Source of the DNA: a virus
DNA length: 21,063 nt
Reading direction: 5' to 3' (one strand)
IMG/VR virus record: IMGVR_UViG_3300017963_003226
Coordinates: 1 to 21,063 of that record
The notes beneath the pieces were generated by a model. That model did not search any database and was not told the DNA's origin. It saw only the letters and a list, made by a program, of their open reading frames with translations. A program made the translations under genes and the position numbers. Below, one piece after another: positions 20,066 through 21,063 of this stretch. Positions within the stretch are counted from its first letter, which is position 1. Each line of letters opens with the position of its first letter.

Positions 20066-20820
20066 GCCGAATCCTGATCCTCTCGCAGCGTCCACAGCAT
20101 TTTTCCGCAGTACGTCAACGTGTGGCCATCAACATGTACCTGGTTCCCCGGATCAAAGACAACTACGTCTTTCCTCTCTGTCCTATCCGTTGCAGACACA
20201 TTGTCAGATGACATGTCTGACAGTAGCGCCCTAGCTGCCGCTTCCATGTCTTCATCCAGCAACTCTTTTGCGTTCTTCACCGCTAGCTTGTACGCCTCCA
20301 GTTCCTCACGCAGCTTGGCGTTCTCGGTCTGCGCATCTATCCGCTTATCGCGCTCCGCTTCAAACGCAGCGTTCGCATGATCACGAGACTGAATCCATAC
20401 GAGTCGAAGATCCTCCAGCCCCTTCACCTTCTCCTTGAGTGCGGCGTTCTCGGCTTGCGCCTGATTGGCGATGTCTCTTTCGTTGTCGTGAAGATCTACA
20501 ACCCTGTCTCGATCATCGCGCATTCGTTTGATTGACGTCTCTAAATCCGCGATGCGCTCTTCGGCAGCCTCACGCGCTTCATTCTGTTCAACATAGCGTA
20601 AAGCTAGTTTACTGAGTGCCGTCTTCACTGTCTCAACTGGAGAGTCACGTCGTTCGTGCAGTTCGAGGTATCTGGCAGCAGCTTCATTCGCCTCGTTGAT
20701 TTGCGACTCCAGCTCCGCGATTTGCTTACTCAGAGAATTGATCGTCCTTTTCAGGTCTTCTGCTGCTCGCGTGTTTAGATCGGCTTGGTACTCGAAGTCC
20801 TCTTTCATTGGCATTGCCAC
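20056..20820 (-). CDS. Long coiled-coil protein
   Basis: A 254-residue protein starting at GTG 20820 (GGGGGAG lies five bases upstream; the ATG six bases later is further from it). Residues 1-195 are almost continuous heptad-type helix rich in Glu, Ala, Lys, Arg and Leu (SLSKQIAELESQINEANEAA, AQAENAALKEKVKGLEDL, AQTENAKLREELEAYK). Residues 215-254 form a short beta-type end (VVVFDPGNQVHVDGHTLTYC). No signal peptide. Repeated 'AENA.L.E' segments suggest internal repetition of the coil. It may be a structural or scaffold-like filament or a host-interaction protein; no family recognised. Confidence 0.65.
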   Translation of the reverse strand: MAMPMKEDFEYQADLNTRAAEDLKRTINSLSKQIAELESQINEANEAAARYLELHERRDSPVETVKTALSKLALRYVEQNEAREAAEERIADLETSIKRMRDDRDRVVDLHDNERDIANQAQAENAALKEKVKGLEDLRLVWIQSRDHANAAFEAERDKRIDAQTENAKLREELEAYKLAVKNAKELLDEDMEAAARALLSDMSSDNVSATDRTERKDVVVFDPGNQVHVDGHTLTYCGKMLWTLREDQDSACK

Positions 20821-20850
20821 GGCTACTCCCCCTCCTTGCGTGCAAACGAG

Positions 20851-21054
20851 CTATCGGCTTACCAACACGGCCCCTTTGGCCCATGAGTGCCACTCAGCCT
20901 CGGTACAGCGTGCTTCCCAATGGTTGCGAAACGCGCCGTAGTAGTAGCAGACATCGCCGCAACCGGTTCTGTCGATGACGTGCCGAGTCTCCTGTTTCCC
21001 ATTGATACGTTTACGGTAAGTCTGCCCAGAGTATGGAGGGTCGTGCCAAGTCAT
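20851..21054 (-). CDS. Hypothetical small protein
   Basis: A 67-residue protein whose ribosome site (GGAG, five bases before the ATG at 21054) is the last sequence in the window. It is rich in aromatic residues and has two Cys around a YYY run (CGDVCYYYG) plus a later Cys, and ends AEWHSWAKGAVLVSR. It may bind metal. No family recognised. The next gene begins 30 bases after its stop with its own strong ribosome site, so they are likely one operon. Confidence 0.55.
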   Translation of the reverse strand: MTWHDPPYSGQTYRKRINGKQETRHVIDRTGCGDVCYYYGAFRNHWEARCTEAEWHSWAKGAVLVSR

Positions 21055-21063
21055 CTTTACTCC

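Overview
This window is part of the genome of a tailed double-stranded DNA phage (Caudoviricetes), free or integrated. The evidence is a head-packaging block in standard order (probable small terminase, large terminase, portal, small conserved protein, scaffold-like protein, major capsid protein, further head proteins) next to a long run of small, tightly overlapping early-type genes. Shine-Dalgarno sites such as GGAGG and AAGGAG precede nearly every gene, and signal peptides occur on two genes, so the host is a bacterium. Nothing here fixes the host further. The base composition is G+C-rich apart from one A+T-rich island, and the window is cut inside a gene at the left edge.

Layout. Positions 1-11027 are read leftward: two tandem paralogous small proteins, a two-domain accessory protein, a zinc-ribbon protein, the terminase pair, portal, scaffold-like protein, capsid protein, a beta-rich capsid-associated protein, a strong terminator, a small protein, a head-tail adaptor candidate and a truncated exported protein. 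Positions 11028-12278 form a 1.25-kb stretch with no convincing gene. It holds GTCAAGG iterons in both orientations, a 17-bp perfect inverted repeat, a 44-nt A+T island, a 20-bp perfect palindrome, two diverged copies of an ordered motif block, and divergent promoter candidates that share the -10 box TAGATT. It looks like the regulatory switch and probable replication origin. Positions 12279-18905 are read rightward: about twenty small genes, mostly with ATGA or TGATG overlaps. Recognisable among them are a phage N6-adenine DNA methyltransferase, Cys-rich putative zinc proteins, two tiny membrane proteins and a compact serine recombinase. Positions 18886-21054 are read leftward: a RusA-type Holliday junction resolvase convergent with the recombinase, an isolated promoter-gene-terminator unit encoding an exported CXXCH protein (moron-like), and a three-gene operon dominated by a long coiled-coil protein.

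How the genes fit together: the left arm builds and fills the head. The right arm supplies DNA modification (methyltransferase), recombination (serine recombinase, RusA) and many unknown early proteins. The best candidates for undescribed biology are the tandem paralogs at 10287-11027, whose C-terminal helical hairpin resembles the Acb2/Tad1 hairpin domain of anti-defence nucleotide sponges, the exported CXXCH moron at 19371-19727, and the repeat-dense control region.
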